A stretch of DNA of 64,000 nucleotides from Diphasiastrum complanatum (Eukaryota > Streptophyta > Lycopodiopsida > Lycopodiales > Lycopodiaceae). A model generated the notes under the pieces. That model had not been told where the DNA came from and did not search any database. It was given only the letters and a program-made list of their open reading frames with translations. Shown one piece after another: positions 54,523 through 58,560 of this stretch (the stretch's first letter is position 1; each line of letters starts with the position of its first letter). The DNA lies in contig CM055110.1 in assembly GCA_029204225.1 (NCBI GenBank), positions 42,205,862-42,269,861 on the forward strand. The letters run 5' to 3'. The translations under genes were made by a program, and so were the position numbers.

Positions 54523-55648
54523 TAGCTTCCTGAAGTAAGCACCAAGCATATCTCGAGAGCACATTGTATCCGTGAATTCTGACTATTGAAGCTCAGGTTT
54601 TAATACTGGCACCACGATTCTACGTAATTATTGATCAATTAAGTCTGGAGGTACACATTATATTGAGATCCTGCTGGAAAATGAGTTACTGTTGGCAGAA
54701 AATTAATGGTAAATATTCTAAAAGTTTCTCATACCTTTAGGCTCGCAGCAGTTGGGTCTTCGGAGTCGGGTACGCTCAATTCGTAAGACTCGTCGATTCC
54801 AAGTTGTAACTGGTCACAAGTCAGAAAAAATGTCAGCTTCTGTTGTTGAGTTAATTTTGCCGGATCTGCTGGTGATGTGAGCATTTTGACTGACACTCAT
54901 TTCTCGGTAACAGTTTATTTTTCACCGAATGTCCTGTAATTCGATCTTATAGCTATCCATTTGCCCATGGCAGAATAAATGGGAACCTGATTTATGATCT
55001 CATCATCACATAATGCGGCAATTCCAACAATGATTGCAACAATGGCAAATTACGAATTCGTTTCTCTGCTTGAGGTCCGAAATTGGACTCGAATCAGCCA
55101 CACAAAATGAAGACATACAAAGAGGATAAAAAGAGGAAGTAGCAACAGCAAAAAAAATTATAAGGAACTCCGCATAACCGCGATACAACAAGAAACAGCT
55201 AAGCAAATACTTGAAGCAAAATTCCAAACATTACAGACAGAAATGAGGAAGTACATCGGACCTCTTCGTTTTGCGAATGCACATGAACTTGGAGTTGTTT
55301 GAGCACAAGTGTTTGATCCAACAACAAGCTAGATCCGCCGTGCAAGGAATGCTGGGAAAATATGATTCCATAATATCTATAAAAGGCTGATTTCAGGTTG
55401 TCAGAAGCCCGTCCGTCGCTGGCCAGCTGAACGAACTTAAATTCCTGGGAAAGGCTAGCAACGCCATGCCCCTGATTCACAGATGCAGGAAATGGCCACA
55501 GAAATCGTTTCCCTGAGACAAGGTTCAGATCCTGCTGCCCGTACGTGACAATGTGATCCGGCGAGCTAGCCACGGATTGAATCCAAAGCAAAAACACCAA
55601 AACAGAGGAGCTGGTGAGCACCATCGCCATAGCCACAGCCATAGCCAT
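19592..55648 (-). CDS. HEXO: Beta-N-acetylhexosaminidase gene (5' part, 5 exons)
   Basis: Host gene on the minus strand for a glycoside hydrolase family 20 beta-N-acetylhexosaminidase. Such enzymes remove terminal GlcNAc/GalNAc from N-glycans and chitooligomers in the vacuole, apoplast or plasma membrane. Spliced exons are 55648-55262, 54809-54735, 26323-26288, 20207-20096 and 19662-19592: 681 bp, 227 codons, no stop, all GT-AG, phases 0,0,0,1. The protein has a signal peptide, the GH20 N-terminal domain, the GALRGLETFSQLC bridge and the start of the barrel ([19 protein letters not shown]). Plant homologues are about 540 residues, so the catalytic Asp-Glu half lies left of the window. Introns: 452 bp, 28.4 kb, 6.1 kb, 433 bp, and over 19.5 kb. 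Expression is not shown; a silenced or broken gene remains possible. Confidence 0.85.
20096..20207 (-). CDS. HEXO: Hexosaminidase exon 4
   Basis: 112 bp, acceptor CTCTTGCAG|ACTTTTAG, donor TTAATTG|GTAAAAG. It encodes [17 protein letters not shown] and then [18 protein letters not shown] plus the first base of Asp. The (F/Y)RG(L/M)(L/M)(I/L)D motif marks the beginning of the GH20 catalytic barrel. Phase 1 at the 3' end fits exon 5 exactly. Confidence 0.9.
20690..21540 (+). pseudogene. Old Ty1/copia integrase-RT remnant
   Basis: Heavily decayed copia in intron 3. [20 protein letters not shown] and [16 protein letters not shown] (about 20717-20840) match the integrase C-terminus (FGC.AYAHIP.., F.GY....KAYR). 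Further on, [26 protein letters not shown] and a trace of HAYYEWDV (about 21360-21490) mark the RT start. Stops and frameshifts throughout. Confidence 0.75.
21541..22095. other. Intron 3 DNA, nothing recognised
   Basis: AT-rich, no domain or repeat boundary recognised between the copia remnant and the minus-strand gypsy remnant. Confidence 0.4.
22096..23240 (-). pseudogene. Ty3/gypsy protease-RT start remnant
   Basis: Minus-strand gypsy piece. Reading leftwards: an acidic linker [14 protein letters not shown] (about 23130-23060), then [18 protein letters not shown] (about 22945-22890) where the protease D(T/S)G has decayed to NTR. Next are [16 protein letters not shown] (about 22860-22810), [10 protein letters not shown] (about 22720-22690) and the pre-RT block [19 protein letters not shown]...[16 protein letters not shown] (22441-22256). 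It is a different, more diverged lineage from the chromovirus at 5.7-8.2 kb. RT palm absent. Confidence 0.78.
23241..23859. other. No recognised gene
   Basis: No domain found. It may include the gag start of the copia remnant that follows, because the reading before 23860 ([14 protein letters not shown]... type) is not secure. Confidence 0.35.
23860..25515 (+). pseudogene. Ty1/copia gag-protease-RT with integrase deleted
   Basis: The gag C-half (23860-24345) has two adjacent zinc knuckles, [14 protein letters not shown] and [14 protein letters not shown], each CX2CX4HX4C. The protease follows at 24361 with [16 protein letters not shown], where the catalytic Asp of D-S-G is Ala, then [31 protein letters not shown] (about 24755-24785) starts the pre-integrase zinc domain, but the integrase core is missing and the text jumps to the gag-pol linker. 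RT begins near 25250 ([24 protein letters not shown]) and ends at [24 protein letters not shown] (about 25515). Multiple frameshifts. Confidence 0.85.
25516..26287. other. Intron 3 DNA near exon 3
   Basis: AT-rich intronic sequence with no recognised transposon domain. The last bases hold the donor side of exon 3 in minus sense. Confidence 0.4.
26288..26323 (-). CDS. HEXO: Hexosaminidase exon 3 (36-bp microexon)
   Basis: Twelve codons, [12 protein letters not shown], with acceptor GGCTTGTAG|GCA and donor GAG|GTAGCTTG. It bridges ...AASLK and TFSQLC without a gap relative to plant homologues, which read roughly (L)EA.TVYGAL.GL.TFSQLC. Both ends are phase 0, so skipping it would remove 12 residues and keep the frame. 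Only 27 bp separate it from the CT tract at 26351-26410, which is purine-rich (GA) on the coding strand. Confidence 0.8.
26351..26410 (+). repeat. (CT)n microsatellite
   Basis: 60 bp of perfect CT. The body of a LINE starts on the next base to the right, and 27 bp of unique DNA separate it from hexosaminidase exon 3 on the left. Confidence 0.95.
26411..27205 (+). mobile_element. LINE RT fragment with internal fold-back
   Basis: LINE beginning directly after the CT tract with [20 protein letters not shown] and [12 protein letters not shown], then [20 protein letters not shown] (catalytic YADD, about 26560-26610). There the reading is interrupted by an inverted copy of sequence lying further along. 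It resumes at 26817 with [58 protein letters not shown] and [19 protein letters not shown]. It ends near 27200 against a GA tract. The 3' end of this copy is not present. Same broad group as the other CT-tailed LINEs but clearly diverged. Confidence 0.85.
26612..27097. repeat. Inverted duplication, 205-bp arms
   Basis: The left arm 26612-26816 is the reverse complement of 26893-27097 with only a handful of mismatches by eye. The spacer is 76 bp. Both arms encode the same LINE segment ([16 protein letters not shown]...). The copy sits where three bases of the LINE reading are missing, next to the microhomology GATGCC/GGCAT. This fits a template switch. Confidence 0.9.
27206..27377 (-). repeat. 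Two (GA)n tracts
   Basis: GA dinucleotide tracts at 27206-27261 and 27323-27377, separated by about 60 bp of unique sequence. Read on the minus strand they are (CT)n tracts at the U5 end of the neighbouring LTR. Confidence 0.9.
27262..27822 (-). mobile_element. LTR of minus-strand gypsy relative
   Basis: Minus-strand LTR starting TGTTGGCCAAGCC at 27822. It has a TATA-like CTATAAGAGG (about 27470-27480) followed by a CT-rich stretch that grades into the (CT)n tracts. The motif GGCCCTAAGTCAAGTT is shared, slightly changed, with the plus-strand LTR at 39298-39782, which also begins TGTTGG and has a CT tract after its TATA box. The two are the same broad LTR family. The inner end is approximate. 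Confidence 0.6.
28037..29877 (-). pseudogene. Gypsy gag with two short zinc knuckles
   Basis: Gag-like reading on the minus strand in three frames. 29877-29470: [40 protein letters not shown] and [15 protein letters not shown], a retrotransposon gag core. 29202-28849: two knuckles [13 protein letters not shown] and [13 protein letters not shown], both CX2CX3HX4C, one residue shorter than the usual spacing. 28859-28356: charged linker. 28294-28037: proline-rich tail [17 protein letters not shown]. An LTR lies only 215 bp further on, so protease and pol are absent in this copy. It probably belongs with the minus-strand accessory ORF to the right. Frameshifted. Confidence 0.7.
29878..30239. other. 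Leader of the gag region
   Basis: No gene. Contains a homopolymer pyrimidine patch at 29960-29987 (about 11 C, then T runs) and purine-rich text upstream (minus sense) of the gag frame. Confidence 0.4.
30240..31190. repeat. Tandem repeat, unit about 145-150 bp
   Basis: Direct repeats with units starting at 30665, 30815, 30958 and 31102 (spacings 150, 143, 144). Each holds GAGTCAGATTCACC, a GCGAGAGTTACTTCC block, AAACTCAAAAAATCTT, a T/G-rich run and an AAGATTTTCTGGGAACAAA-like block. Older, blurred copies extend left to about 30240. It lies between the accessory ORF and gag of the minus-strand gypsy element. Internal tandem repeats are known from several plant gypsy lineages. Confidence 0.85.
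31420..33202 (-). CDS. Gypsy accessory ORF, copy 1 (minus)
   Basis: A 372-codon open frame (33202-32084) of unknown function. It starts inside the family domain ([20 protein letters not shown]) and continues with [34 protein letters not shown] and [17 protein letters not shown] long Pro/Ser/Thr/Ala-rich linker and an acidic end (EEEDDDIV) follow. In another frame there is a short coiled coil (31826-32017) and a C-terminal domain (about 31700-31430: [29 protein letters not shown]). The same three blocks occur in order in the plus-strand copy at 36307-39246. About 70 N-terminal residues are missing at the 33.18-kb breakpoint. Not a recognised gag, pol or env. Confidence 0.65.
33185..35544 (+). 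pseudogene. Ty3/gypsy pol (RT, RNase H, integrase)
   Basis: RT begins [20 protein letters not shown] and then [10 protein letters not shown]. It continues with [57 protein letters not shown] and EIYLDDLG (catalytic YLDD, about 33765-33785). The thumb is deleted and the text jumps to [20 protein letters not shown] (RNase H, 33790 on; [17 protein letters not shown]). Integrase: [28 protein letters not shown] (HHCC), [12 protein letters not shown] and [13 protein letters not shown]. After a frameshift comes [16 protein letters not shown], where the usual Glu of the third catalytic position is not preserved in context, then [11 protein letters not shown] and the GPYRVKKIL module. Not a chromovirus. 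Stops at 33717, 34293 and 34672. Confidence 0.88.
35580..36160 (+). repeat. Cluster of GGCGAAGG / CCTTCGCC motifs
   Basis: Non-coding spacer between integrase and accessory ORF. Four forward (GGGCGAACG 35769, AGGCGAAGG 35811, GGGCGAAGG near 35964 and 35981) and at least four reverse copies (CCTTCGC near 35844, 35874, 35995 and 36046), plus GTTCGCCGAG at 35716. One pair forms a perfect 7-bp hairpin GCGAAGG-TTCAT-CCTTCGC (35983-36001). Multiple long-range pairings are possible, suggesting a structured RNA leader or a decayed short repeat array. Confidence 0.65.
36307..39246 (+). pseudogene. Gypsy accessory ORF, copy 2 (plus)
   Basis: Same family as 31420-33202, here downstream of pol and ending 50 bp before an LTR, the env position. 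It starts [20 protein letters not shown]. After a frameshift near 36515 come [49 protein letters not shown] and [14 protein letters not shown] Pro/Ser-rich stretch follows, then an acidic patch [14 protein letters not shown] (about 37575-37620). A coiled coil runs about 37730-38240 ([19 protein letters not shown]..., one stop at 38014). A C-terminal domain (38400-39246) holds [11 protein letters not shown]-like text, [32 protein letters not shown] and WVVGVH. No transmembrane segment or signal peptide was seen, so it is not env-like. Several stops and shifts. Confidence 0.7.
39285..39782 (+). mobile_element. Polypurine tract and 3' LTR with CT tract
   Basis: GGTGGGGGATA (about 39287-39297) precedes TGTTGGAAGG at 39298, and the LTR ends GCTAACA at 39782 (TGTT...AACA, about 485 bp). 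TATA box CTATAAAAGG near 39600. A (CT)n tract of 48 bp (39671-39718) lies in the transcribed part. No partner LTR of this copy remains. A LINE begins just after. Confidence 0.65.
39800..41072 (+). mobile_element. 5'-truncated LINE, second CT-tailed family
   Basis: LINE C-terminal ORF and 3' [56 protein letters not shown] and [19 protein letters not shown] (CX2CX9HX4C, a stop replacing one residue) run to [18 protein letters not shown] (39810-40640). The frame continues to 40800 with charged tail [12 protein letters not shown]. The 3' UTR includes a repeated (T)AGCTGGNGGTTAAGCT motif (about 40873-40930). It ends with hairpin GTGCCC-AA-GGGCAC (41030-41043) and GACATTAATATATTCTATT, then the CT tail. 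Only the last third of the element is present. Confidence 0.85.
41023..41072 (+). other. LINE 3'-end stem-loop, variant
   Basis: GTGCCCAAGGGCAC (41030-41043) replaces the ATGCCTTTTGGCAT of the other LINEs, yet still folds. The outer TGTCT/AGACA pairing and the GACATTAAT box are kept. The inner stem has changed on both sides, which is compensatory change between families. Confidence 0.6.
41073..41138 (+). repeat. (CT)n microsatellite, LINE tail
   Basis: 66 bp of TC repeats directly after the LINE 3' end. Confidence 0.95.
41139..41744. other. No recognised gene
   Basis: On the minus strand a short reading [20 protein letters not shown] and then [13 protein letters not shown] (about 41640-41520) is loosely gag-like, but I cannot assign it. 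Otherwise nothing recognised. Confidence 0.35.
41745..41935 (+). repeat. Inverted-repeat left arm
   Basis: GGGAGGCCTATGGGTAT...CCATGAGGGCCC is the diverged reverse complement (about three quarters matching by eye) of 47896-48087. Arms are 191 and 192 bp. Removing the copia element and one target duplication leaves a hairpin-forming unit with a loop of about 96 bp. Confidence 0.8.
42032..42684 (-). repeat. Copia 3' LTR
   Basis: 653 bp, TG...CA. In minus sense a TATA box TATAAATAGC lies at about 42391-42400. The first bases TGTGA supply the stop codon of gag-pol. Confidence 0.95.
42680..46630 (-). CDS. Copia gag-pol polyprotein, intact
   Basis: 1316 codons in one frame, start [20 protein letters not shown]. 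Gag has [14 protein letters not shown] (about residue 21) and the knuckle [14 protein letters not shown] (about 245-258). Protease [11 protein letters not shown] is near residue 304. Pre-integrase [13 protein letters not shown] is near 435. The integrase core has [15 protein letters not shown] and then [12 protein letters not shown], the D-D-E triad. RT runs from [15 protein letters not shown] through [19 protein letters not shown] to [13 protein letters not shown] (catalytic YVDD near 990). RNase H has [28 protein letters not shown] and HIEVAYHF. Length and domain order are those of a complete copia. The stop (TGA at 42680-42682) is inside the LTR and the last codons are the polypurine tract. 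Confidence 0.97.
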   Translation of the reverse strand: MATNGGYMLESNDRLTSLNYSTWKVRMESLLEMNELMDIVVGVEERPLAPQEQLRYDKRAKKALHMIKMNVTNELIKEVGKCTSSSEAWEALKKVYESKSTSRVLTLRRQIFSCMQKKSENGHAFVLRVKALNDELACINDGINNEELVQVILNGLLDDHANLVQSYAIQKCLPSVGDLQEVLLAEEFRLQARVGASSTSQGGEEEAMFSKGKFKGKGKSNWSKGQDQGEHSTFGKKKDRSKLKCFYCGVKGHFASDCFKKKRDQGEKQTNLTIDEGGDELLSNDAFVMSSCLLANHGDIDPWWIDSGATSHMTYHKEYFSSLMAFDGDRKVIYTANDGECAIKGIGTIPISLSTNRNIELKDVLLIPSITKNLLSVSQMLDKGFKVEFDGDACLIKKGCSIIAKGKRQGKLFKLDACVVANQVGCMANEQMSIQEVWHKRMGHLNYKALEVIAKKEVVRGLPKSLTCLNHVCEECALSKSHRLPYTRSISRSKMPFSLLHSDIHGVTTISNGGAKMYVTFIDDFSRFCWVYLLKSKDEVFDVFVKFKVAIETQFTTKIKCLRSDNGGEYISNKFKAFCDEHGIKREYTCPRTPQQNGVAERKNRTLCESAKAMRLNANLPKPFWSDALLCANFLCNRWPSVVLEGKTPFEALFGTKPNVKFLRTFGCICYFNITLDDRTKEDPSSRKGIFVGYSEVSKAYRIYVPSIKKVFTSRDVIFDEGNIPKVVSSDDGVVATNVLDDNGVDDTLDVDVEEASSSQIPRRTPRHKVKPSRLTYDGKGKQVVDGSNYAFLTSFDVPSCVDEARQEEEWIQAMDLEFEALMKNNTWRLVELPKGKSAIGCKWIFKVKTNQDGSINKLKARLVAKGYAQEHGIDYEETFAPVAKMVSIRVIISLATLYGWDLWQLDISNAFLNGDLEEEVYMEQPESYVSHSKPNHVCFLQKSLYGLKQAPRSWYARLNSFLLSQNFTMSEYDHSLYFRISANDVTILLIYVDDIILSGGNKKDIEDIKKALKKEFEVHDLGLLSYILGIEVIRTSQITFISQEKYAISILNRFHMVDANPIDTPMESHVKLTIRGNERSFEDITLYRKLIGSLIYLTITRPDLSYCVGRLSQFMQDPSIEHWKLGKRILRYISGTKDFGIVYRGSSPNLFGFSDSDFAGDLMDRKSINAHAIFIGDGAISWMSKKQATISLSSSEAEYKALTSCTKEMVWIKRMIMELHLLDFSESPIIFCDNLSAQSLASNPVFHARSKHIEVAYHFVREQVLAKEIKLEHVPSKECVADIFTKALGKDLFFKHRTSLGVLSKSMLKLVEEGV
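42685..42695 (-). promoter_or_regulatory. Polypurine tract
   Basis: GAAGAGGGAG directly abuts the 3' LTR in minus sense. It is also coding (V-E-E-G), so codon and priming constraints overlap. Confidence 0.85.
47228..47239 (-). promoter_or_regulatory. tRNA-iMet primer-binding site
   Basis: TGGTATCAGAGC immediately next to the 5' LTR (zero spacing), for initiator tRNA-Met priming. Confidence 0.92.
47240..47892 (-). repeat. Copia 5' LTR
   Basis: 653 bp, no difference from the other LTR seen by eye. TATA box TATAAATAG in minus sense at about 47600-47608. A palindrome CACACGTGTG (about 47446-47455) containing a CACGTG core lies downstream of the TATA box. Confidence 0.95.
47896..48087 (-). repeat. 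Inverted-repeat right arm
   Basis: Partner of 41745-41935, beginning at the edge of the copia target duplication. Reads GGGCCCTCATGG...CATACCCATAGGCCTCCC. Confidence 0.8.
48127..48760 (-). pseudogene. Host-like gene fragment, possibly ORC5-like
   Basis: Two minus-strand open pieces in coding order. 48734-48483: [20 protein letters not shown], then [20 protein letters not shown] and [12 protein letters not shown]. The ISK..LL.A.LA...P......LF pattern recalls the C-terminal part of origin recognition complex subunit 5. About 48400-48127: [19 protein letters not shown] and then [26 protein letters not shown], ending in a stop. AG borders (TCCTAG|GAATG near 48727, TTTACAG|GATAATC near 48400) could be acceptors. 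A segment of about 83 bp is repeated in tandem (48341-48425 and 48428-48490). The ORC5 link is weak; it may be an unrelated captured exon. Confidence 0.35.
48761..49984. other. No recognised gene
   Basis: About 1.2 kb without identifiable domains. Some open text near 48830-49000 (plus strand) is short and family-less. Confidence 0.4.
49985..50530 (+). pseudogene. hAT transposase C-terminal remnant
   Basis: DNA transposon remnant. First block [20 protein letters not shown], then [20 protein letters not shown] (about 50060-50190) resembles the hAT region before the dimerisation domain. After about 170 bp of non-coding DNA (perhaps an old intron) comes [20 protein letters not shown] and then [13 protein letters not shown] (about 50390-50490). 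This is the hAT dimerisation signature (LA.RVLSQ..S...CERN.S.F..IH.K). Terminal repeats were not found. Dead fragment. Confidence 0.75.
50531..51984. other. Unassigned; acidic reading and 25-bp duplication
   Basis: Minus strand 50860-50641 reads a very acidic tail ([20 protein letters not shown] and then DEDEDS) ending in a stop. This could be the end of an unknown or transposon protein. A perfect 25-bp tandem duplication lies at 50950-50974 / 50975-50999. The rest shows no gene. Confidence 0.35.
51985..53424 (+). mobile_element. Old LINE with RT remnant
   Basis: Decayed LINE in intron 2. [16 protein letters not shown] then [29 protein letters not shown] and a damaged [14 protein letters not shown] (catalytic box YADD changed to YAGD, about 52360-52390). 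C-terminal traces follow (52740-53160). The 3' end reads TGTCTCCAAGGACATTAATAAATC, so it shares the GACATTAAT box with the other LINEs. A short CT tract follows (53425-53437). Stops throughout. Confidence 0.7.
53425..53437 (+). repeat. Short (CT)n tract between two LINEs
   Basis: 13 bp of CT at the 3' end of the old LINE. The next LINE body starts immediately at 53438. Confidence 0.85.
53438..53834 (+). mobile_element. Short LINE 3' fragment
   Basis: About 400 bp, starting in the zinc-finger tail ([15 protein letters not shown]) and running through the 3' UTR to hairpin ATGCC-TTTT-GGCAT (53799-53812) and GACATTAATAAAG. Its 3' UTR matches 16900-17135 closely, so it is the same family as the LINE at 15345. 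Strongly 5'-truncated. Confidence 0.85.
53835..53885 (+). repeat. (CT)n microsatellite, LINE tail
   Basis: 51 bp of TC repeats after the LINE 3' end. A G-rich patch (53923-53940) follows 40 bp later. Confidence 0.95.
53886..54474. other. Intron 2 DNA, nothing recognised
   Basis: No coding frame. The last 40 bp before the next CT tract (CTTATGTACCCTACAAAG...) vaguely resemble a LINE 3' end but lack a clear hairpin. Confidence 0.35.
54475..54519 (+). repeat. (CT)n microsatellite
   Basis: 45 bp of TC repeats, about 215 bp from hexosaminidase exon 2, within intron 2. Confidence 0.95.
54735..54809 (-). CDS. HEXO: Hexosaminidase exon 2
   Basis: 75 bp, 25 codons, phase 0 at both ends. Acceptor TGACCAG|TTACAAC and donor CTAAAG|GTATGAG. 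It encodes [18 protein letters not shown] and then PTAASLK, matching the G.DESY.L.VP block of the GH20 N-terminal domain. The next exon in the reading is 28.4 kb away. Confidence 0.85.
55262..55648 (-). CDS. HEXO: Hexosaminidase exon 1
   Basis: 129 codons from the first ATG. Residues 1-28 ([20 protein letters not shown]...) form a signal peptide with a hydrophobic core. [15 protein letters not shown] follows (the plant HEXO 'LWP.P..V..G' start), then [23 protein letters not shown] and [14 protein letters not shown]. The ORF stays open 20 codons beyond, but homology stops at NEE and a donor GAG|GTCCGATG lies exactly there. Joining to exon 2 gives [12 protein letters not shown], the conserved motif. 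The start is not unique: four in-frame ATGs fall in the first nine codons. Confidence 0.85.
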
Positions 55649-55795
55649 AGCAAAACGAGCCTCTCACAGTTCACTCACAAAAAAACTAAGACACTGTTCA
55701 AACCAAATATAAAGAAAAAATCAGTACCCTACCCAAATGTACGGATTGGCATGAAAATTTATTTTAAAAATTCTAGAACCTTTTAATGACTATAA
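55649..55795 (-). promoter_or_regulatory. HEXO: Possible hexosaminidase core promoter
   Basis: Only about 150 bp separate the first ATG from LINE-derived DNA. In minus sense a TATA-like CTTTATATTTGG lies about 50 bp upstream of the ATG. It is a weak call based on position alone. If real, the 5' UTR is very short and upstream elements must come from the transposon. Confidence 0.3.
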
Positions 55796-55802
55796 TATTT
55801 GA

Positions 55803-57152
55803 GCTTTTGCATAGGCCTTTCTCTCCTGCTTATTTCCTTCGGTTGCTGATGACACTCATATTGTTGGTCCTGCTTCTACGGTGCTCCTCGCATTTCATCA
55901 TTTCTCTGAGCAGTTGGCTTCTCTTGGTTTGTCTATTCAACCTCGCAAGTAGTCAATGTGATCTCCAGCAGGTCTTCCCCCAGACTTTGTTCCTCCTCAA
56001 GGTTTCCTTGCTCCTTCGGATGACATTCGCATTCTAGGTGTTCCTTTTGGGTCTGCTTCCTTCAGCTCTGCTTTTCTTGGTGAGGCTCTCCAGGAGGATG
56101 TTGCTCATTCAAATCTGCTTCCCCGGTTGGGCGACACTCAGGTCGCGTTTGGCATCTTGACGTCTTGCTTTATTCAGCGTCCTTCTTATCTGTTGCGGAC
56201 TTTCCCCCCTACTCCGGACTTTTTGCATCTCCTCTCTTCCTTTGACAGCTCTCTTATGGATGTTTTTGGCCGCCTTTTGGGCCCAGGTTCTTTGGATGGT
56301 GTGGAGACCCTTTCAGTTCGAAACAAGGCTCGTGTATCCATTTCTTGTGGAGGTGTGGGTCCTCTCTCTACGGTTTCTTCTGCACTTGCAGCTTTTCTTG
56401 GGAGTTGGGTTCTTGTCGCCCCTGCTTTGTCTTCTCGGTTCCTTTCTGGCTTTCGCCCTCTCTTGGCGGATTGCATTGCTCATGTGGATAGCGGTTCTCT
56501 GCCTTTCCAGCACCTCCTCATCGTTGCGCGAGAGCTCCTCCCCCTCTCTGCCCAAGCTTGTCTTCCTCCTTTTGAGCAACTCCTCACTTTCAGCTCGGAT
56601 CAGCTGCAAGAGACCCTCTTGCAGCGCGTGCACAAGCATACCCTTTCCAGCATGCTCTCTGAGGCTCCTTCGGCATTGCATCGAGCTCGGCTTCTTTCTT
56701 GTGCGGAACCTGGTGCCGGGGCTTGGCTGTCAGCTCGGCCTGTTATTCCTTCCTTCTAGTTGTCTTCGGCCATCTTCACCACTGCTCTTCGTCTTCGCTT
56801 GGGGCTTCCTCATCCTTCGGTCTTGGGTCTCTCTAGGTGTGTTTGTGGTCACCCTATTGATGCTCTTGCTATCCACCTCCTCCGTTGTCCTTCTGGGAGT
56901 GAGCGCACAGCTACGCATGATGTTGTCAGAGATGCAGCGGCCGCTATAGCCAGAGATGGAGGATTCCATGTCCTCAGAGAGCAGTCTCATGTACTTCCTT
57001 CTTCCGCATCCCACTCTTCCCGCAGGCGTGTTGACATTGTCCTCTCTTCGGATGGGCTTCGTACTTTGGCAGATGTTGTCGTTGCTGATCCCACACGTGG
57101 TGACCTATTGCCTCGCTCTGCCTTCACACCAGGAGAAGCGGCAGTCATATAA
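55803..57152 (+). pseudogene. LINE RT with restriction-like endonuclease end
   Basis: One frame with few stops. FPSVADDTHIVGPASTVLLA (RT palm, ADD, about 55842-55900) is followed by LASLGLSIQPRK, DDIRILGVPFGS, GDTQVAFGILTSCFIQRPSY and CGGVGPLSTVSSALAAFLGS (thumb). After a TAG at 56757 come FTTALRLRLGLPHPS, CVCGHPIDALAIHLLRC (CX1CX9HX3C), ERTATHDVVRDA and RRVDIVLSSDGLRTLADVVV. This order (C..H..C finger, HD, PD-X12-14-D) is that of the restriction-like endonuclease of R2-type LINEs, here with P changed to V. GC-rich compared with its neighbours. 5' end missing; a different clade from the CT-tailed LINEs. Confidence 0.75.
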
Positions 57153-58077
57153 CTCATCTTTGGTTGAAACCATGCTTGTCCTCAAGTAAAAGAGTTCTAA
57201 ATAAGATTGTTAGACAACTACGTAATGTGATTGATGTTTACAGATTCTTGTAACCAAGAAGAGAAGCCATTGGCAAATAAGTATAGCACTCATTAGAAAT
57301 CGATGGTTTTCCATGCAATGCTTTACTATTAGAAAGTAGTATGAAATTAACTTGAGATTATTGATCTTTAATCATAATGCTAGTAGGGTTTGTGGCTTAG
57401 CAAAGTGGAAGAAACAAATATGACTACGTCTTAGGATGAGCTACACGCATTCAAGTATGACTTTATGCATATCCCAACTACTTATGCTAGCTTTCGAGTG
57501 ATGGAATGGTTATTAGTAAATCTCTTTGCATCCAATTTAAGCTGAAACCTATGCTACATTGTAGTAATATACACCACAACATTATCTAATAGGTTGGTTT
57601 CAACTAAACATAACTATTATAGAATTGTTTTGTGTACTATCAATGCTTATAACCAAACAAAATCTATATAAACAACCTTACTCACAAGAATATAAGTGAT
57701 TTAGGTCTTTACGTAATTATGAATATAGTGGGATTATAGTAGTACTGGAAAGCATGGATATGCTCAGCATTTACCACACTCGTATAAGACTAAAAGATTA
57801 GTCTTAGGGGTCAGAATGGTACAGAGGTACCCTGTTTTACATAGAGTCCATCGAGTGCCAAATGATTCATAGGTACTGATGGGTACAAGATGGCATCGCT
57901 ATGCCCTGTTATAGACTCCTATGGCCAAACCATACATTTTTCACTAGTAGGGATTGATTATGGCTTCGTCGAATTATGTTGTTTGATTGTTGTATAATAA
58001 TAGGTATATTTGCCTTAGACTGATCAGTATGGGCTAAAACCATGGTTTGGTGATACAAAAAAAGAACCCATTTTTCA
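57153..58077. other. No recognised gene
   Basis: AT-rich, no domain or repeat border recognised between the LINE and the copia integrase remnant. Confidence 0.4.
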
Positions 58078-58560
58078 TTGTACAAGTTAAAGCAAATTCG
58101 CACAGATCGTGGAGGTGAGTACATTTCCAACGAATTCAAAACTTTCTATACTAATCGAGGTATTATGCATACGAAGACTGCATCATACACACCTCAGCAC
58201 AATGGAATTGTTGAACGAAGAAATCGTACACTAATGGAAGTTGTCAGGTGTATGATGGCTCATGCGAAAGCACCAAAGCAGTTGTGGGTAGAAGTAGTGG
58301 CTATGTCAAATTATCTTCAAAATTGAATTCTGAAATCTAGAATACTGGATAAAACTCCTCACGAAATATGGTGAAAGTCGAAGCCAAATCTGGCTCATGT
58401 TCGAACATTTGGATGTGCAGTTTATATGCACATACCAGACAAATTGAGAAAGAAACTCGATGAAAAGACAGAACAAGGTTTTCTGGTAGGATTCAAGTTA
58501 CATTCTTCTATTATCGAGTCTACATACCCAAAACTGGAAGAATAAAAAGAGGATTCTTAA
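58078..58560 (+). pseudogene. Ty1/copia integrase fragment
   Basis: Integrase core end: IRTDRGGEYISNEFKTFY (second catalytic Asp), then ASYTPQHNGIVERRNRTLME (catalytic Glu). KAPKQLWVEVVAMSNYLQN is followed by a stop. Further pieces are KTPHEIW, NLAHVRTFGCAVYMHIPDKL and EQGFLVGFK. Flanking protease and RT are absent. It is interesting that the copia copy at 23860-25515 lacks just this region, but nothing shows they were one element. Confidence 0.85.

Noticed and set aside
55199-55261. Continuation of hexosaminidase exon 1 to the in-frame stop
   Set aside because: Homology ends exactly at a GT donor and exon 2 restores the conserved motif, so these 20 codons are intron.
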